64,000 nt of DNA from assembly GCF_012844365.1 (NCBI RefSeq), contig NZ_CP051626.1, positions 1,426,001 through 1,490,000 on the forward strand. Reading direction: 5' to 3'. Made by a program: the position numbers and the translations under genes. Origin of the DNA: Brevibacterium sp. 'Marine'. GTDB taxonomy: Bacteria > Actinomycetota > Actinomycetes > Actinomycetales > Brevibacteriaceae. Within the stretch, counting starts at the first letter, position 1, and the number at the start of each line of letters is the position of its first letter. Below are positions 7,637-17,512 of this stretch, in pieces. The notes under the pieces are model-generated. The model had not been told where the DNA came from. It made no database searches and worked only from the letters and a program-made list of their open reading frames with translations.

Positions 7637-10600
7637 ATGGCAGAACAGAACCCGACCCCGTCGACCACTCCAGCGAACACGAATCCGGGACGGCCGCCTC
7701 GGCGCGGGAAGAACGGACGTGGGCGTGCGTCTCAGCGACGCAGCACCACGGCAGCGCACCATCAGCAGCGCCGGGCCCGACTCAAGGACGCCCGCGCGGC
7801 TCATCCGGTCACCGTCTCCTACCCCGAGGATCTGCCGGTCACCGCGGCGAAGGATGAGATCGCCGAGGCGATCCGGGACAACCAGGTCGTCATCATCGCC
7901 GGTGAGACGGGATCGGGAAAGACCACCCAGCTGCCGAAGATCTGCCTCGACCTCGGCCTCGGGATCGACGGACTCATCGGCCACACCCAGCCTCGGCGCA
8001 TCGCCGCCCGGACCGTGGCCGAGCGCATTGCCGACGAACTCGATGAGGAGCTCGGCAGCACCATCGGCTATCAGGTGCGATTCACTGCGCAGGTCGCCGA
8101 CTCCACCCGGGTGAAGGTGATGACCGACGGCATCCTGCTCTCCGAGCTCTCGCGGGACAAACTGCTGCGCGACTACGAAGTCATCATCATCGACGAAGCC
8201 CACGAACGCAGCCTCAATATCGACTTCCTCCTCGGCTATCTCAAGGAAGTCCTCGACCGACGTCCCGATCTCAAGGTCATCATCACCTCGGCGACGATCG
8301 ACCCCGAATCGTTCTCCGCTCATTTCGACGACGCTCCGATCATCTCCGTCGAAGGCCGCACCTATCCGGTCGAGGTCCGGTACCGGCCGCTCGGGGACGA
8401 TCCTGCCGATGACGATGTCGACGGACCCGGCGAATCCGGGAACTACGAGACCGGAGTCGAGGAGCAGACGGATGGAATCATCGCCGCCGTCGACGAACTC
8501 GCCGCCGAGGACCCCGGTGACATCCTCGTCTTCCTCTCCGGTGAACGCGAGATCCGTGACACCGCCGATGCCCTGACCGACCACCTGCGCAGACGCCCGC
8601 GGATGAGCAGCTGGGAGGTCGTGCCGCTGTTCGCCCGGCTCTCGGCCGGCGAGCAGCAGAAGGTCTTCCAACCGCATTCGCGACCTCGCATCGTCCTGGC
8701 CACGAACGTCGCCGAGACCTCGCTGACGGTGCCCGGAATCAAATACGTCATCGACGTCGGCACCGCCCGCATCTCCCGCTACTCCAACCGCACCCGAGTG
8801 CAGCGACTGCCGATCGAACGGATCTCCCAAGCCAGTGCGAACCAGCGCAAGGGCCGCTCGGGGCGCACCAGCGATGGTATCTGCATCCGGCTGTACTCAC
8901 AGGATGACTTCGAGTCGCGGCCCGCATTCACCGATCCCGAGATCCTGCGCACGAACCTCGCCAGCGTCATCCTGCAGATGGCCTCACTGGGATTCGCCTC
9001 GAGTGATCAGGAGATCCTCGACTTTCCGTTCCTCACCCCGCCGGAGGCCAGAGCGGTCCGCGACGGACGCACGATGCTCACCGAACTCGGGGCGCTGACC
9101 AGCGACTCTGCCGGGAAGATCCACGTCACCGAGATCGGTCGGAAACTCACCGTGCTGCCGATCGACCCCCGCCTGGCCAGGATGGTCATCGCCGGCGCGG
9201 AAGCCGGCTGCGGGGGAGAGGTCACCGTCATCGTCGCCGCACTGTCGATCCAGGACCCCCGGGAACGACCGGCCGAATTCCGTGCCGCAGCCGATGAGAA
9301 GCACGCCCGGTTCACTCACCGGGGCAGTGATTTCCTGTCCTACCTCAACCTGTGGAACTACCTGCAGAGCCTGCAGGCGGACATGGGATCATCGAAGTTC
9401 CGTCGGCGCTGCAAGGACGAGTTCCTCAACTTCGTGCGCATCCGTGAATGGCAGGATCTCGTCGGACAGCTGCGCTCTCTGCTCGGCTCCGCAGGGATCA
9501 GGATCGAGAAATCCGTCTGGCAGCCGGGCGACGACGCGACGTCCGATGGGACAGACCTCGACGGCGACGGCGGCAAGGCGAATCCTGCTGAGTCCGCTGA
9601 CGGTTCCGACCATGGTCGTGGCGGTCGTGGTCGCAGGGGCCAGATTGCTCGTGGCGATCAGGACACCCGTGGCGGTCGGGGCGAAGGACATGCTCAAGGC
9701 CGGCGGGGCGCGAACGGGTCAATCGGATTCGCCGAACTCAGCGCCGCCAAACGCAGCGCGAAGAAGCAGGGGGCGACCGGACCGGCAGCGAACACCGGGA
9801 AGCAGGTGGCGGCCGCGAAACTCGACCCGCACGCCGCCGCCATCCACCGATCGCTGCTCACCGGTCTGCTGACGATGATCGGCTCACGGTCGGAGCGGCA
9901 CAAGGACTATCAGGGGGCTCGCGGCACCCGGTTCGCGATCTTCCCCGGGTCCGGACTCTTCAAGGTCAACCCGGACTTCGTCATGGCCGCCGAACTCGTC
10001 GAGACCTCCCGTCTGTGGGCACGCACCGTGGCCGCGATCGACCCGGACTGGGTCGTCGAAGCCGCCGGTGACCTGGTCACCCGCCAGCATTCGGATCCGC
10101 ACTGGTCGACGAAGGCCGGCGCGTCGATGGTGTACGAGAAGATCTCCCTCTACGGGGTCACACTCGTCAGCGACCGCCGCGTCGGCTACGGCACCATCGA
10201 CGCCGAGGCCGCCCGGGACGCGTTCATCCGCAAGGGTCTCATCGAAGGCGACTGGCACGAACGCTTCGGCTTCCTCGACCACAATGCGGCCGTCATCGAC
10301 GAGGCCGAAGATCTGGCATCGCGGACACGGAACCGTCGCGTGCTCGATCAAGACGATGCCCTGTACGAATTCTTCGACGAACGGATTCCGGAGGGGATCA
10401 CCTCGGCGGCGGATTTCCGGGGCTGGTGGAAGAAGCAGAAGCGACGGGACGCGCACCTGCTCGACCTCACCACCTCGGTGCTGCTCAGCGACGACAGTGA
10501 GGAGCTGACCGCTTCGGTGGCCTCGGACTTCCCGATGGAATGGGAACTGACCGACGGTACGCGGGCGAAACTGCGCTACTCGTTCGACCCCGGCAGCACC

Positions 10601-11935
10601 GAGGACGGGGTGACCGTGGAGATCCCCGCCGAGGCGGTGCCCGCGGTCGACGCGGACGCATTCAGTTGGCAGGTCCCGGGCCTGCGCGAAGAACTCGTCG
10701 CCGCCTATATCCGGTCGCTGCCGAAGAACAAGCGCCGCTACTTCGTTCCCGCTCCCGACGTCGCCCGCGAGATTCTGCCGGCGCTCACTCCGTACCAGGG
10801 AAGCCTGCCGGAGGTGCTCGCCGCGTTTCTGAGCGAACGCGCCGGCGGGGGAGGGCTGAACGACCTCGTTCCGATCACGGTCACCGCCGACGATTTCGAC
10901 CGATCGCGGATTCCCGCTCATCTGCGGCTGACCTTCCGGGTCGTCGATGGAAAGAAGACCGTTGGTCTCGGCGAGGACCTGACCGCACTGACGACGAAGG
11001 CCACACCGCAGGTGCGCAAGGCCCGCCAGAAGCAGAGCGCGTTCACCCCGAAGACGGGGCTGACGGACTGGTCGTTCGGTCAACTGGCCGACCCCGATCA
11101 GGCCGCAGCCGGCGTCGTTCCAGGGCTTGCCGACCGTACGGATTCGGTGGACTTGGTTGCCTTCGACACCGCAGCGCAAGCACGCCTGGCCACGCGAGAG
11201 GCGATCATCACCCTGCTGAGCCGGCACACTGCTGATGCGCTGAAGTACTTGCAGGACGGGCTGACCACTCAGGAGAAGCTCATCCTCGCCGGTCATCAGA
11301 CGACCGCCGATGAACTGCTGGTCGGGCTGATTCGAGTGGGGATCCGCGGACTCGTCGCCGACCGGTTGGGGCCGGCCGAAACGTCATGGGTGGCCACCGC
11401 CGATGAGTTCGCGCGGCTGCGCAAGGACGTCGACGCCGAGCTGCCGCTGACCTGTTCATCGCTGCTGCCGTCCCTGATGAAGGCGCTGAAGGCGGCGACC
11501 GAGCTCGACAAGCTCGTCTCGAAAGCCTCCTCGTTGGCGATCTTGTCGAACCTCGCCGATGTGCAGGCATGGCGAGCCGCCCGGATGACTGCAGGCGCCA
11601 TTGCGGCGATGACTCCGCAGATGCTGCGCGAGCTGCCCCGCTGGGTGCAGGCCGAAGTGGGGCGCATCGGCGGAATGCAGGACTCGCCGATCCGTGACAA
11701 GCAGCTCATGGATCGAGTCACCGGCTGCAGCAGCGATGTGGTCAGGAAGATCGGCAACCGCTTCCCGGCACTGGCGAAGGCCGAGTGGTCGCAGCTGATC
11801 GTGTCTCTGCCCACTGAATGGGTCGAGGTCGTCGTGATGCTCGAAGAGCTGCGCGTCTCACTGTTCGCGAACTCGCTGGGCACGGCACATCCGGTGTCGG
11901 AGAAGCGCATCGCGAAGGCTCTCTCCCAGCTCTGA
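7637..11935 (+). CDS. hrpA: ATP-dependent RNA helicase HrpA (DEAH family)
   Basis: A 1432-residue DEAH-box RNA helicase. After a basic N-terminus, Walker A is GETGSGKTT (residues 89-97), the DEAH box IIIDEAHERS lies near residue 187, and the SAT motif TSATI near 217. The helicase C domain with ATNVAETSLTVPGI and the QRKGRSGR motif VI follow, then ratchet/OB regions and the long DUF3418-type C-terminal domain characteristic of HrpA. Members are about 1300 residues; the excess is a low-complexity Gly/Arg/Asp-rich insert near residues 635-720 that reads like an RGG RNA-binding tract. Role: RNA processing or rescue of stalled ribosomes. A GGGAGA ribosome site lies 4 bases before the ATG. Confidence 0.95.
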   Translation: MAEQNPTPSTTPANTNPGRPPRRGKNGRGRASQRRSTTAAHHQQRRARLKDARAAHPVTVSYPEDLPVTAAKDEIAEAIRDNQVVIIAGETGSGKTTQLPKICLDLGLGIDGLIGHTQPRRIAARTVAERIADELDEELGSTIGYQVRFTAQVADSTRVKVMTDGILLSELSRDKLLRDYEVIIIDEAHERSLNIDFLLGYLKEVLDRRPDLKVIITSATIDPESFSAHFDDAPIISVEGRTYPVEVRYRPLGDDPADDDVDGPGESGNYETGVEEQTDGIIAAVDELAAEDPGDILVFLSGEREIRDTADALTDHLRRRPRMSSWEVVPLFARLSAGEQQKVFQPHSRPRIVLATNVAETSLTVPGIKYVIDVGTARISRYSNRTRVQRLPIERISQASANQRKGRSGRTSDGICIRLYSQDDFESRPAFTDPEILRTNLASVILQMASLGFASSDQEILDFPFLTPPEARAVRDGRTMLTELGALTSDSAGKIHVTEIGRKLTVLPIDPRLARMVIAGAEAGCGGEVTVIVAALSIQDPRERPAEFRAAADEKHARFTHRGSDFLSYLNLWNYLQSLQADMGSSKFRRRCKDEFLNFVRIREWQDLVGQLRSLLGSAGIRIEKSVWQPGDDATSDGTDLDGDGGKANPAESADGSDHGRGGRGRRGQIARGDQDTRGGRGEGHAQGRRGANGSIGFAELSAAKRSAKKQGATGPAANTGKQVAAAKLDPHAAAIHRSLLTGLLTMIGSRSERHKDYQGARGTRFAIFPGSGLFKVNPDFVMAAELVETSRLWARTVAAIDPDWVVEAAGDLVTRQHSDPHWSTKAGASMVYEKISLYGVTLVSDRRVGYGTIDAEAARDAFIRKGLIEGDWHERFGFLDHNAAVIDEAEDLASRTRNRRVLDQDDALYEFFDERIPEGITSAADFRGWWKKQKRRDAHLLDLTTSVLLSDDSEELTASVASDFPMEWELTDGTRAKLRYSFDPGSTEDGVTVEIPAEAVPAVDADAFSWQVPGLREELVAAYIRSLPKNKRRYFVPAPDVAREILPALTPYQGSLPEVLAAFLSERAGGGGLNDLVPITVTADDFDRSRIPAHLRLTFRVVDGKKTVGLGEDLTALTTKATPQVRKARQKQSAFTPKTGLTDWSFGQLADPDQAAAGVVPGLADRTDSVDLVAFDTAAQARLATREAIITLLSRHTADALKYLQDGLTTQEKLILAGHQTTADELLVGLIRVGIRGLVADRLGPAETSWVATADEFARLRKDVDAELPLTCSSLLPSLMKALKAATELDKLVSKASSLAILSNLADVQAWRAARMTAGAIAAMTPQMLRELPRWVQAEVGRIGGMQDSPIRDKQLMDRVTGCSSDVVRKIGNRFPALAKAEWSQLIVSLPTEWVEVVVMLEELRVSLFANSLGTAHPVSEKRIAKALSQL

Positions 11936-12120
11936 GTACACCATCCCTCACCCTTGGTGGCAGAACGCACCGTTGCAGCGGGATGTTTTGGCGCGAAGAG
12001 TGACTGATGCGTGAGTACCTGTAGGACAAGCCGCGGGCGGGAGGTTCTGCCGCGGCGGGTAGGGAATGCGAACTGTGGTCAGGGATGCAGGGCGGTAGCT
12101 GCCGCCGGGGCCCGCGAACG

Positions 12121-12489
12121 TCAGACGTCGGCGAAGAAGCCGCTGAAGAGCCACCACAGCGGCAGAGCTCCGGCGGCAAGAAGGGTCGCGACACTCCACC
12201 AGATGCGCCACTTCCACGTGCGACGGCGGGTGCCGATGAAGAGGAACGCGAGATAGAAGACGAGGCAGAAGGCTCCCGAGAGGCTCAGCAGCACCATTCC
12301 GGCCGCCTCGCCGCCGGAGGTGCCGAGATCGAAGAGGTACTTCGTCGTCTGCGCTATCTGCCAGGAGAACCAGATCGCCGCGCACAGCAGCGGGACACCC
12401 AGGACTCCCGCAACGATGAGCGGCAGGGCCTTGAGCCACCGTTCCTTCGGTTCCGAACGGCCGGCATATTCGACGAATTCCTCAGACAT
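12121..12489 (-). CDS. Small hypothetical membrane protein
   Basis: A 122-residue protein beginning MSEEFVEYAGRSEPKERWLK, with three to four predicted membrane helices (ALPLIVAGVLGVPLLCAAIWF, AAGMVLLSLSGAFCLVFYLAFLF, IWWSVATLLAAGALPLWWLF) and a basic loop RRRTWKWR between the last two. I do not recognise a family. A run of six G residues precedes the ATG, and a TATGCT hexamer ends 8 bases upstream, so it may be leaderless. It is divergent from the release factor 3 gene. The preceding 185-base gap after hrpA contains only small imperfect hairpins. Confidence 0.65.
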   Translation of the reverse strand: MSEEFVEYAGRSEPKERWLKALPLIVAGVLGVPLLCAAIWFSWQIAQTTKYLFDLGTSGGEAAGMVLLSLSGAFCLVFYLAFLFIGTRRRTWKWRIWWSVATLLAAGALPLWWLFSGFFADV

Positions 12490-12602
12490 CGCCCCCCAGC
12501 ATATGGGCCGATTCCGACAGGACGCTGGACGCAACGCGGACCGGCAGACCCGGCCTCGGCCACTGTGACTGAACGGACACGCCGGAGAGTGACGAAGAAC
12601 GA

Positions 12603-12608
12603 TAGGAT
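12603..12608 (+). promoter_or_regulatory. -10 element TAGGAT for leaderless prfC
   Basis: TAGGAT ends 6 bases before the GTG start of the release factor gene, so transcription would begin at or next to the start codon. There is no ribosome site. Confidence 0.5.
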
Positions 12609-12614
12609 ATTGCG

Positions 12615-14207
12615 GTGACTTCTGGCCAGTATTCCGACAAGGACATCCGACGCGAGGCATCCCGCCGCCGCACGTTCGCTGTCATCTCGCACCCCGACGC
12701 GGGCAAATCGACGACCACCGAGGCGCTCGCCCTCCACGCCCGTGCCATCGGCCAGGCAGGAGCCACCCATGGCAAGGCCGGTCGCCGTGCCACCGTCTCC
12801 GACTGGATGCAGATGGAGCAGGACCGCGGAATCTCGATCTCCTCGGCTGCTCTGCAGTTCGAGTACCGCGACGCCGTGTTCAACCTCGTCGACACCCCGG
12901 GCCACGCCGACTTCTCCGAGGACACCTACCGTGTGCTCTCCGCCGTCGACTGCGCCGTCATGCTCATCGACGCCGCCAAAGGCCTCGAGGCGCAGACGAT
13001 GAAGCTCTTCGAAGTCTGTGCCCACCGCAACATCCCGATCATCACGGTCGTCAACAAATGGGACCGTCCCGGCCTCGACGCGCTCGAACTCATGGACGAG
13101 GTCCAGCAGCGCACCGGCCTCCTGCCCACCCCGATCACCTGGCCCGTCGGCCAGTCCGGAGACTTCCGCGGAGTCCTCGACCGCGCCAGCGGCGAGTACA
13201 CGAAGTACACCCGCACCGACGGAGGCGCCACGATCGCCGGTGAGGACACGTACACCCACGAGGCGGCTGCCGACCTCGAAGGCGATGCCTGGACGACCGC
13301 TGTCGATGAGTCCGATCTGCTGGAGATGGAGGACCAGAACCACGACCAGGAGACCTTCCTGGCGGGCAAGTCGACCCCGGTGATGTTCGCCTCGGCCGTG
13401 CTCAACTTCGGCATCCACAAACTCCTCGACCTCCTCGTCGACCTCGCCCCAGCGGCAGAGGCACGCCTGGACAAGAACGACGAACCGCGTCCCGTCGACG
13501 AACCGTTCTCCGGTTTCGTCTTCAAGGTCCAAGCCGGAATGGACTCGAACCACCGCGACCGGCTCGCCTACATTCGCGTCTGCTCGGGAGTCTTCGAACG
13601 CGGAACCGTGCTCACCCACGCCAGCACCGGCAAACCCTTCGCCACGAAGTACGCTCAGCAGGTCTTCGGCCGCGACCGCGACGTCGTCGACGAAGCGTTC
13701 CCCGGCGATGTCGTCGGATTGGTCAACGCCTCCGCGCTGCGCGTCGGTGATTCCCTCTACCTCGACAAGAAGGTCGAGTTCCCCGGAATCCCGACGTTCT
13801 CTCCCGAGCACTTCATGGTCATTCGCGCCAAGGACTCCTCGAAGTACAAGCAGTTCCGCCGCGGCATCGAACAGCTCGACCACGAAGGTGTCATCCAGGT
13901 GCTGCGTTCCGATCTGCGCGGTGACCAGGCGCCCGTGCTCGGGGCGGTCGGCCCCATGCAGTTCGAAGTGGCCGAAGACCGGATGACCAACGAATTCAAC
14001 GCTCCCTGCACCCTGGAGCGTCTGAACTTCTCCCTCGCCCGACGCACCACAGCCGAATGCGTGCCGACCCTGGCCCGGGAGCGCTCGGTCGAGGTCCTCC
14101 ACCGTTCCGACGGAGAGCTGCTGGCGCTGTTCTCCGACCGGTGGCGGCTGCAGGGCGTGCAGAAGAACCACCCCGACCTGGTCCTCGAACCTCTGGTCGT
14201 CAGCTGA
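12615..14207 (+). CDS. prfC: Peptide chain release factor 3
   Basis: A 530-residue translational GTPase that recycles RF1/RF2 from the ribosome after termination. The G1 motif HPDAGKST is at residues 26-33, G3 DTPGHADF follows the switch I region (WMQMEQDRGISISSAALQFEY), and G4 is NKWD. The remainder matches RF3 domains II and III, including the C-terminal GPMQFEVAEDRMTNEF region. Length is typical of RF3 and distinguishes it from EF-G (about 700). The GTG start is supported by the -10 hexamer directly upstream. Genes on both sides are unrelated, so it is probably a single-gene transcript. Confidence 0.95.
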   Translation: MTSGQYSDKDIRREASRRRTFAVISHPDAGKSTTTEALALHARAIGQAGATHGKAGRRATVSDWMQMEQDRGISISSAALQFEYRDAVFNLVDTPGHADFSEDTYRVLSAVDCAVMLIDAAKGLEAQTMKLFEVCAHRNIPIITVVNKWDRPGLDALELMDEVQQRTGLLPTPITWPVGQSGDFRGVLDRASGEYTKYTRTDGGATIAGEDTYTHEAAADLEGDAWTTAVDESDLLEMEDQNHDQETFLAGKSTPVMFASAVLNFGIHKLLDLLVDLAPAAEARLDKNDEPRPVDEPFSGFVFKVQAGMDSNHRDRLAYIRVCSGVFERGTVLTHASTGKPFATKYAQQVFGRDRDVVDEAFPGDVVGLVNASALRVGDSLYLDKKVEFPGIPTFSPEHFMVIRAKDSSKYKQFRRGIEQLDHEGVIQVLRSDLRGDQAPVLGAVGPMQFEVAEDRMTNEFNAPCTLERLNFSLARRTTAECVPTLARERSVEVLHRSDGELLALFSDRWRLQGVQKNHPDLVLEPLVVS

Positions 14208-14359
14208 GACGAACGCTGCCGTGTTCGGATGCCGGTGTTCGGCATTTTGACGCGGACATTATTATGGTTAGTCGGGGCCGAAGCGAAGCCCCGCAGGGCC
14301 AACCGCCCGTGTGGGACCCTCCCGCCGCTCGGTGAAACCCGTACAGACAAAGGAGAATT

Positions 14360-15445
14360 GTGGGAACGAAATCGATTCGAGTCGCGATTGCCGGACTGGG
14401 CAACTGCGCCTCGTCCCTGATCCAAGGCGTGGAGTACTACCGGAACGCGTCGCCCGGGACGAAGGTTCCCGGCCTCATGCACGTGGAATTCGGGGATTAT
14501 CACGTCGGTGACATCGATTTCGTTGCCGCCTTCGACGTCGACGGCAAGAAGGTCGGCGTCGACATCGCCGAGGCCATCACCGCCAGCGAGAACAACACCA
14601 TCAAACTCGCCGACGTGGAGCCGACCGGCATCGAGGTCCTGCGCGGACCCACCCTCGACGGTCTCGGTGAGTACTACCGCGACACGATCGTCGAATCCGA
14701 CCGTGAGGCCGTCGACGTGGTCAAGGCTCTCAAGGACGCCGAGGCGGATGTCCTCGTGTGCTATCTGCCCGTCGGTTCCCAGCAGGCCGTCGAGTTCTAC
14801 GCTCAGGCCGCCATCGACGCGAAGGTCGCCTTCGTCAACGCCCTGCCCGTGTTCATCGCCGGCACCAAGGAATGGGACGAGAAGTTCCGTGCCGCCGGTG
14901 TCCCGATCGTCGGTGACGACATCAAGTCCCAGATCGGTGCGACCATCACCCACCGTGTGATGGCGAAGCTGTTCGAAGACCGCGGCGTCGTCCTCGACCG
15001 GACCTACCAGCTCAACGTCGGCGGCAACATGGACTTCAAGAACATGCTCGAGCGTCAGCGCCTTGAGTCGAAGAAGATCTCGAAGACCCAGGCCGTGACC
15101 TCGAACACGTCGGCTCAGCTGTCCGACCGCGACGTCCACATCGGACCCAGCGACTACGTCGAATGGCTCGACGACCGCAAGTGGGCGTTCGTCCGCCTCG
15201 AGGGCCGCAACTTCGGCGACGCTCCCGTGTCCCTGGAATACAAGCTCGAGGTGTGGGATTCGCCGAACTCTGCCGGCGTCATCATCGACGCCGTGCGTGC
15301 GGCGAAGATCGGCCTCGACCGCGGAATCGGCGGAGCCCTCATCTCCGCCTCGTCATACTTCATGAAGTCGCCGCCGGAGCAGAAGGACGACGACGCCGCC
15401 CACGAGGCCGTCGAAGCCTTCATCCGCGGCGACATCGAACGCTGA
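14360..15445 (+). CDS. ino1: Inositol-3-phosphate synthase
   Basis: This 361-residue NAD-dependent enzyme converts glucose-6-phosphate to 1D-myo-inositol-3-phosphate, the first step toward phosphatidylinositol and mycothiol in actinobacteria. The dinucleotide-binding motif is [10 protein letters not shown] near residues 11-20, and [20 protein letters not shown] and the [13 protein letters not shown] segment are conserved in prokaryotic MIP synthases. The length equals that of mycobacterial Ino1. An AAAGGAG ribosome site lies just before the GTG start. It is followed by a very strong terminator, so it is monocistronic. A possible promoter (TTGACG near 14247) lies in the 150-base upstream gap. 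Confidence 0.95.
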   Translation: MGTKSIRVAIAGLGNCASSLIQGVEYYRNASPGTKVPGLMHVEFGDYHVGDIDFVAAFDVDGKKVGVDIAEAITASENNTIKLADVEPTGIEVLRGPTLDGLGEYYRDTIVESDREAVDVVKALKDAEADVLVCYLPVGSQQAVEFYAQAAIDAKVAFVNALPVFIAGTKEWDEKFRAAGVPIVGDDIKSQIGATITHRVMAKLFEDRGVVLDRTYQLNVGGNMDFKNMLERQRLESKKISKTQAVTSNTSAQLSDRDVHIGPSDYVEWLDDRKWAFVRLEGRNFGDAPVSLEYKLEVWDSPNSAGVIIDAVRAAKIGLDRGIGGALISASSYFMKSPPEQKDDDAAHEAVEAFIRGDIER

Positions 15446-15495
15446 TCTCGCCGAGGCGGCCCACCCTCAGCCCGAGAGCTGAGCCGCCGTCCGGC

Positions 15496-15539
15496 TGACA
15501 GGGCGCCGACCGCAGACTTCTGCGGTCGGCGCCCTGTCA
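15496..15539 (+). terminator. Strong hairpin terminator after ino1
   Basis: A perfect 19-bp stem (TGACAGGGCGCCGACCGCA pairing with its complement) with a 6-base loop GACTTC. The remainder of the 300-base gap up to the next gene holds no visible gene; it must contain the promoter of the AbgT-family gene. Confidence 0.85.
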
Positions 15540-15745
15540 CATTCACCAACGTCGGTGAGTACGAGACCACACGGCCGCCTTCGCGGGGGACGGGTGCGCC
15601 GGTCAGCCTCCGAACATCCGGAATATGAGATTCCCGCGACACAATGCTGATTGTCCATGAGACTTGCACCTTGAGGTGATCGCACTCACATGAGCGACAC
15701 CGGGCTCAACGCATTCGCCAGCGCCACACCGACCGAGGAGAACTG

Positions 15746-17329
15746 ATGTCGAGCACCACACCTGCGACCGCAGAGAAGAGGAACGACGGTTCCGAGCTGA
15801 GCTGGCTCATGCGCGTTCTCGTCATCATCGAGAAGGCCGGCAACAAACTGCCGCACCCGTTCTGGCTGTTCCTGTCGCTGGCGGTCATCGTCATGATCCT
15901 CTCGGCGATCTTCTCGTCCACCGGTCTCAACGCCGTCAACCCGGCCACGGACGAGAAGGTGACGGTGACGAACCTCTTCGCCACCGAATCGCTGCGAGAG
16001 ATCGTCGCGGGAGCAACGAACAACTTCGTCACCTTCCCACCGCTGGGACTCGTGCTCATCGTGCTCATCGGCGTGGCCGTGGCCGAACAGTCCGGACTCA
16101 TCCCGGCGATGCTGCGCGGCACCATCGCCGGAGCCTCACCGCGGTGGATCACGTTCATCGTCGCCCTGGCCGGAACCGCCGCGTCGATCGCCTCCGATGC
16201 TTCGTACATGATCATGATTCCCCTCGGCGGGCTCGCATTCAAAGCTGTCGGCCGCAATCCGCTGCTCGGCTGCCTCGTCGCCTATGCCGCGACCTCGGGA
16301 GGCTATTCGGCAGCGCCGATGGTCAATTCGCTCGACACGATCCTCGGCGGTCTCTCGACTTCGGCCGCGCAGATCATCGACGCGGACTACACCGTCAGCC
16401 CGGTCGCGAACTTCTACTTCAACTTCGTCTCCATGTTCGTCGTCGCCATCGCCGTGACCCTGGTGACCGAGCTGGTCCTGTCCAAACGCGCCGACCAGAT
16501 CGAACTCGACGAGGAGACCGATGACGATCCGGACAGCTTCGACGTCAAGATGGCGCTCGACGCCAGGGAGAAGCGCGGAATCGTCATCGCCGTCATCTCC
16601 ATCGTCGTCTGCGCCGCAGTGCTGTTCGCCCTCGCCTGGCCCGCCGGATCGTTCCTCCGGGACGAAGCCGGAGGCTTCGGTCCGGAATCGGGCCTGATGG
16701 CCGGAATCGCCGCGATCATCGGCTTCGGCTTCTTCATCGTCGGCATCGTCTACGGCTACGCCACCGGGTCGATCAAGCGCACCGCCGACATCCCCGAGAT
16801 GATGGGCAAGGGTCTGCTGCCCTTCGTTCCGGTCATCGTCCTGTTCTTCGCGGCCAGCCAGTTCCTGGCCCTGTTCAAGATGTCCAACCTCGGTGAGATC
16901 CTCGCGATCAAAGGGGCGGAGGTCTTCGGGGCGCTCAACACCGGATCGTTCGTCATCCTGCTCGGCGGTTGGCTGCTCGTGGCGCTGGGTGCCCTGTTCC
17001 TCACCTCCGGATCAGGACTGTGGACGCTCATGGCTCCGGTGCTCGTACCGATGTTCATGCTCCTGTCCATCGCCCCGGAGACCACTCAGGCGCTCTACCG
17101 CATCGGCGACTCGACGACGAACATCATCTCCCCGATGAGCCCGTACTTCGTCGTCGTCCTCGGCTTCGTCCAGCGGTACAAGAAGGATGCGGGCATCGGC
17201 ACGGTGCTCTCCTTCACGATCCCGCTGTCGTTTTCCATGTTCGTCCTCTGGGGACTGCTGTTCTTCATCTGGTGGGCCACCGGCATCCCCTGGGGCCCGG
17301 GTTCGGCCACCCACTACCAGATGGGCTGA
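15746..17329 (+). CDS. AbgT-family transporter
   Basis: A 527-residue membrane protein of the p-aminobenzoyl-glutamate transporter (AbgT/MtrF) family. The N-terminal LSWLMRVLVIIEKAGNKLPHPFWLFLSLAVIVM region, the segment ATNNFVTFPPLGLVLIVLIGVAVAEQSGLI, and the motif SDASYMIMIPLGGLAFKAVGRNP are typical; the C-terminal DSTTNIISPMSPYFVVVLGF is also a family hallmark. Such proteins import aminobenzoyl-glutamate or export sulfonamides; which of these applies is unknown. A GAGGAGAA ribosome site lies 4 bases before the ATG. No amidohydrolase partner (AbgA/B) is adjacent, which leaves an antimetabolite-efflux role open. Confidence 0.9.
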   Translation: MSSTTPATAEKRNDGSELSWLMRVLVIIEKAGNKLPHPFWLFLSLAVIVMILSAIFSSTGLNAVNPATDEKVTVTNLFATESLREIVAGATNNFVTFPPLGLVLIVLIGVAVAEQSGLIPAMLRGTIAGASPRWITFIVALAGTAASIASDASYMIMIPLGGLAFKAVGRNPLLGCLVAYAATSGGYSAAPMVNSLDTILGGLSTSAAQIIDADYTVSPVANFYFNFVSMFVVAIAVTLVTELVLSKRADQIELDEETDDDPDSFDVKMALDAREKRGIVIAVISIVVCAAVLFALAWPAGSFLRDEAGGFGPESGLMAGIAAIIGFGFFIVGIVYGYATGSIKRTADIPEMMGKGLLPFVPVIVLFFAASQFLALFKMSNLGEILAIKGAEVFGALNTGSFVILLGGWLLVALGALFLTSGSGLWTLMAPVLVPMFMLLSIAPETTQALYRIGDSTTNIISPMSPYFVVVLGFVQRYKKDAGIGTVLSFTIPLSFSMFVLWGLLFFIWWATGIPWGPGSATHYQMG

Positions 17330-17436
17330 ACCGGGAATTCTCCGGCCGATGCGGGCGTTGTCCACGACATGATCACGATCATGCAACGTCGGGTGCCACA
17401 GGCCGGAATCCTCAGTTCCCGTCCAGACCGTCCGGT

Positions 17437-17442
17437 TAGACT
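17437..17442 (+). promoter_or_regulatory. Candidate -10 (TAGACT) for the BI-1 family gene
   Basis: TAGACT fits the TAnnnT consensus about 70 bases upstream of the GTG start; the same hexamer occurs upstream of the BCCT gene at 52084-52089. No convincing -35 is seen. Confidence 0.3.
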
Positions 17443-17512
17443 GTGATCGTGAACGACTGATGTGCAGCTTCTCGGCTGTGCACATTCTGCTCAGATCGAA
17501 AGGATCTCGACC

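Noticed and set aside
12010-12060. GC-rich palindromic block (GCCGCGG) after hrpA
   Set aside because: Self-complementary GC strings are common in this genome and no perfect long stem is formed.
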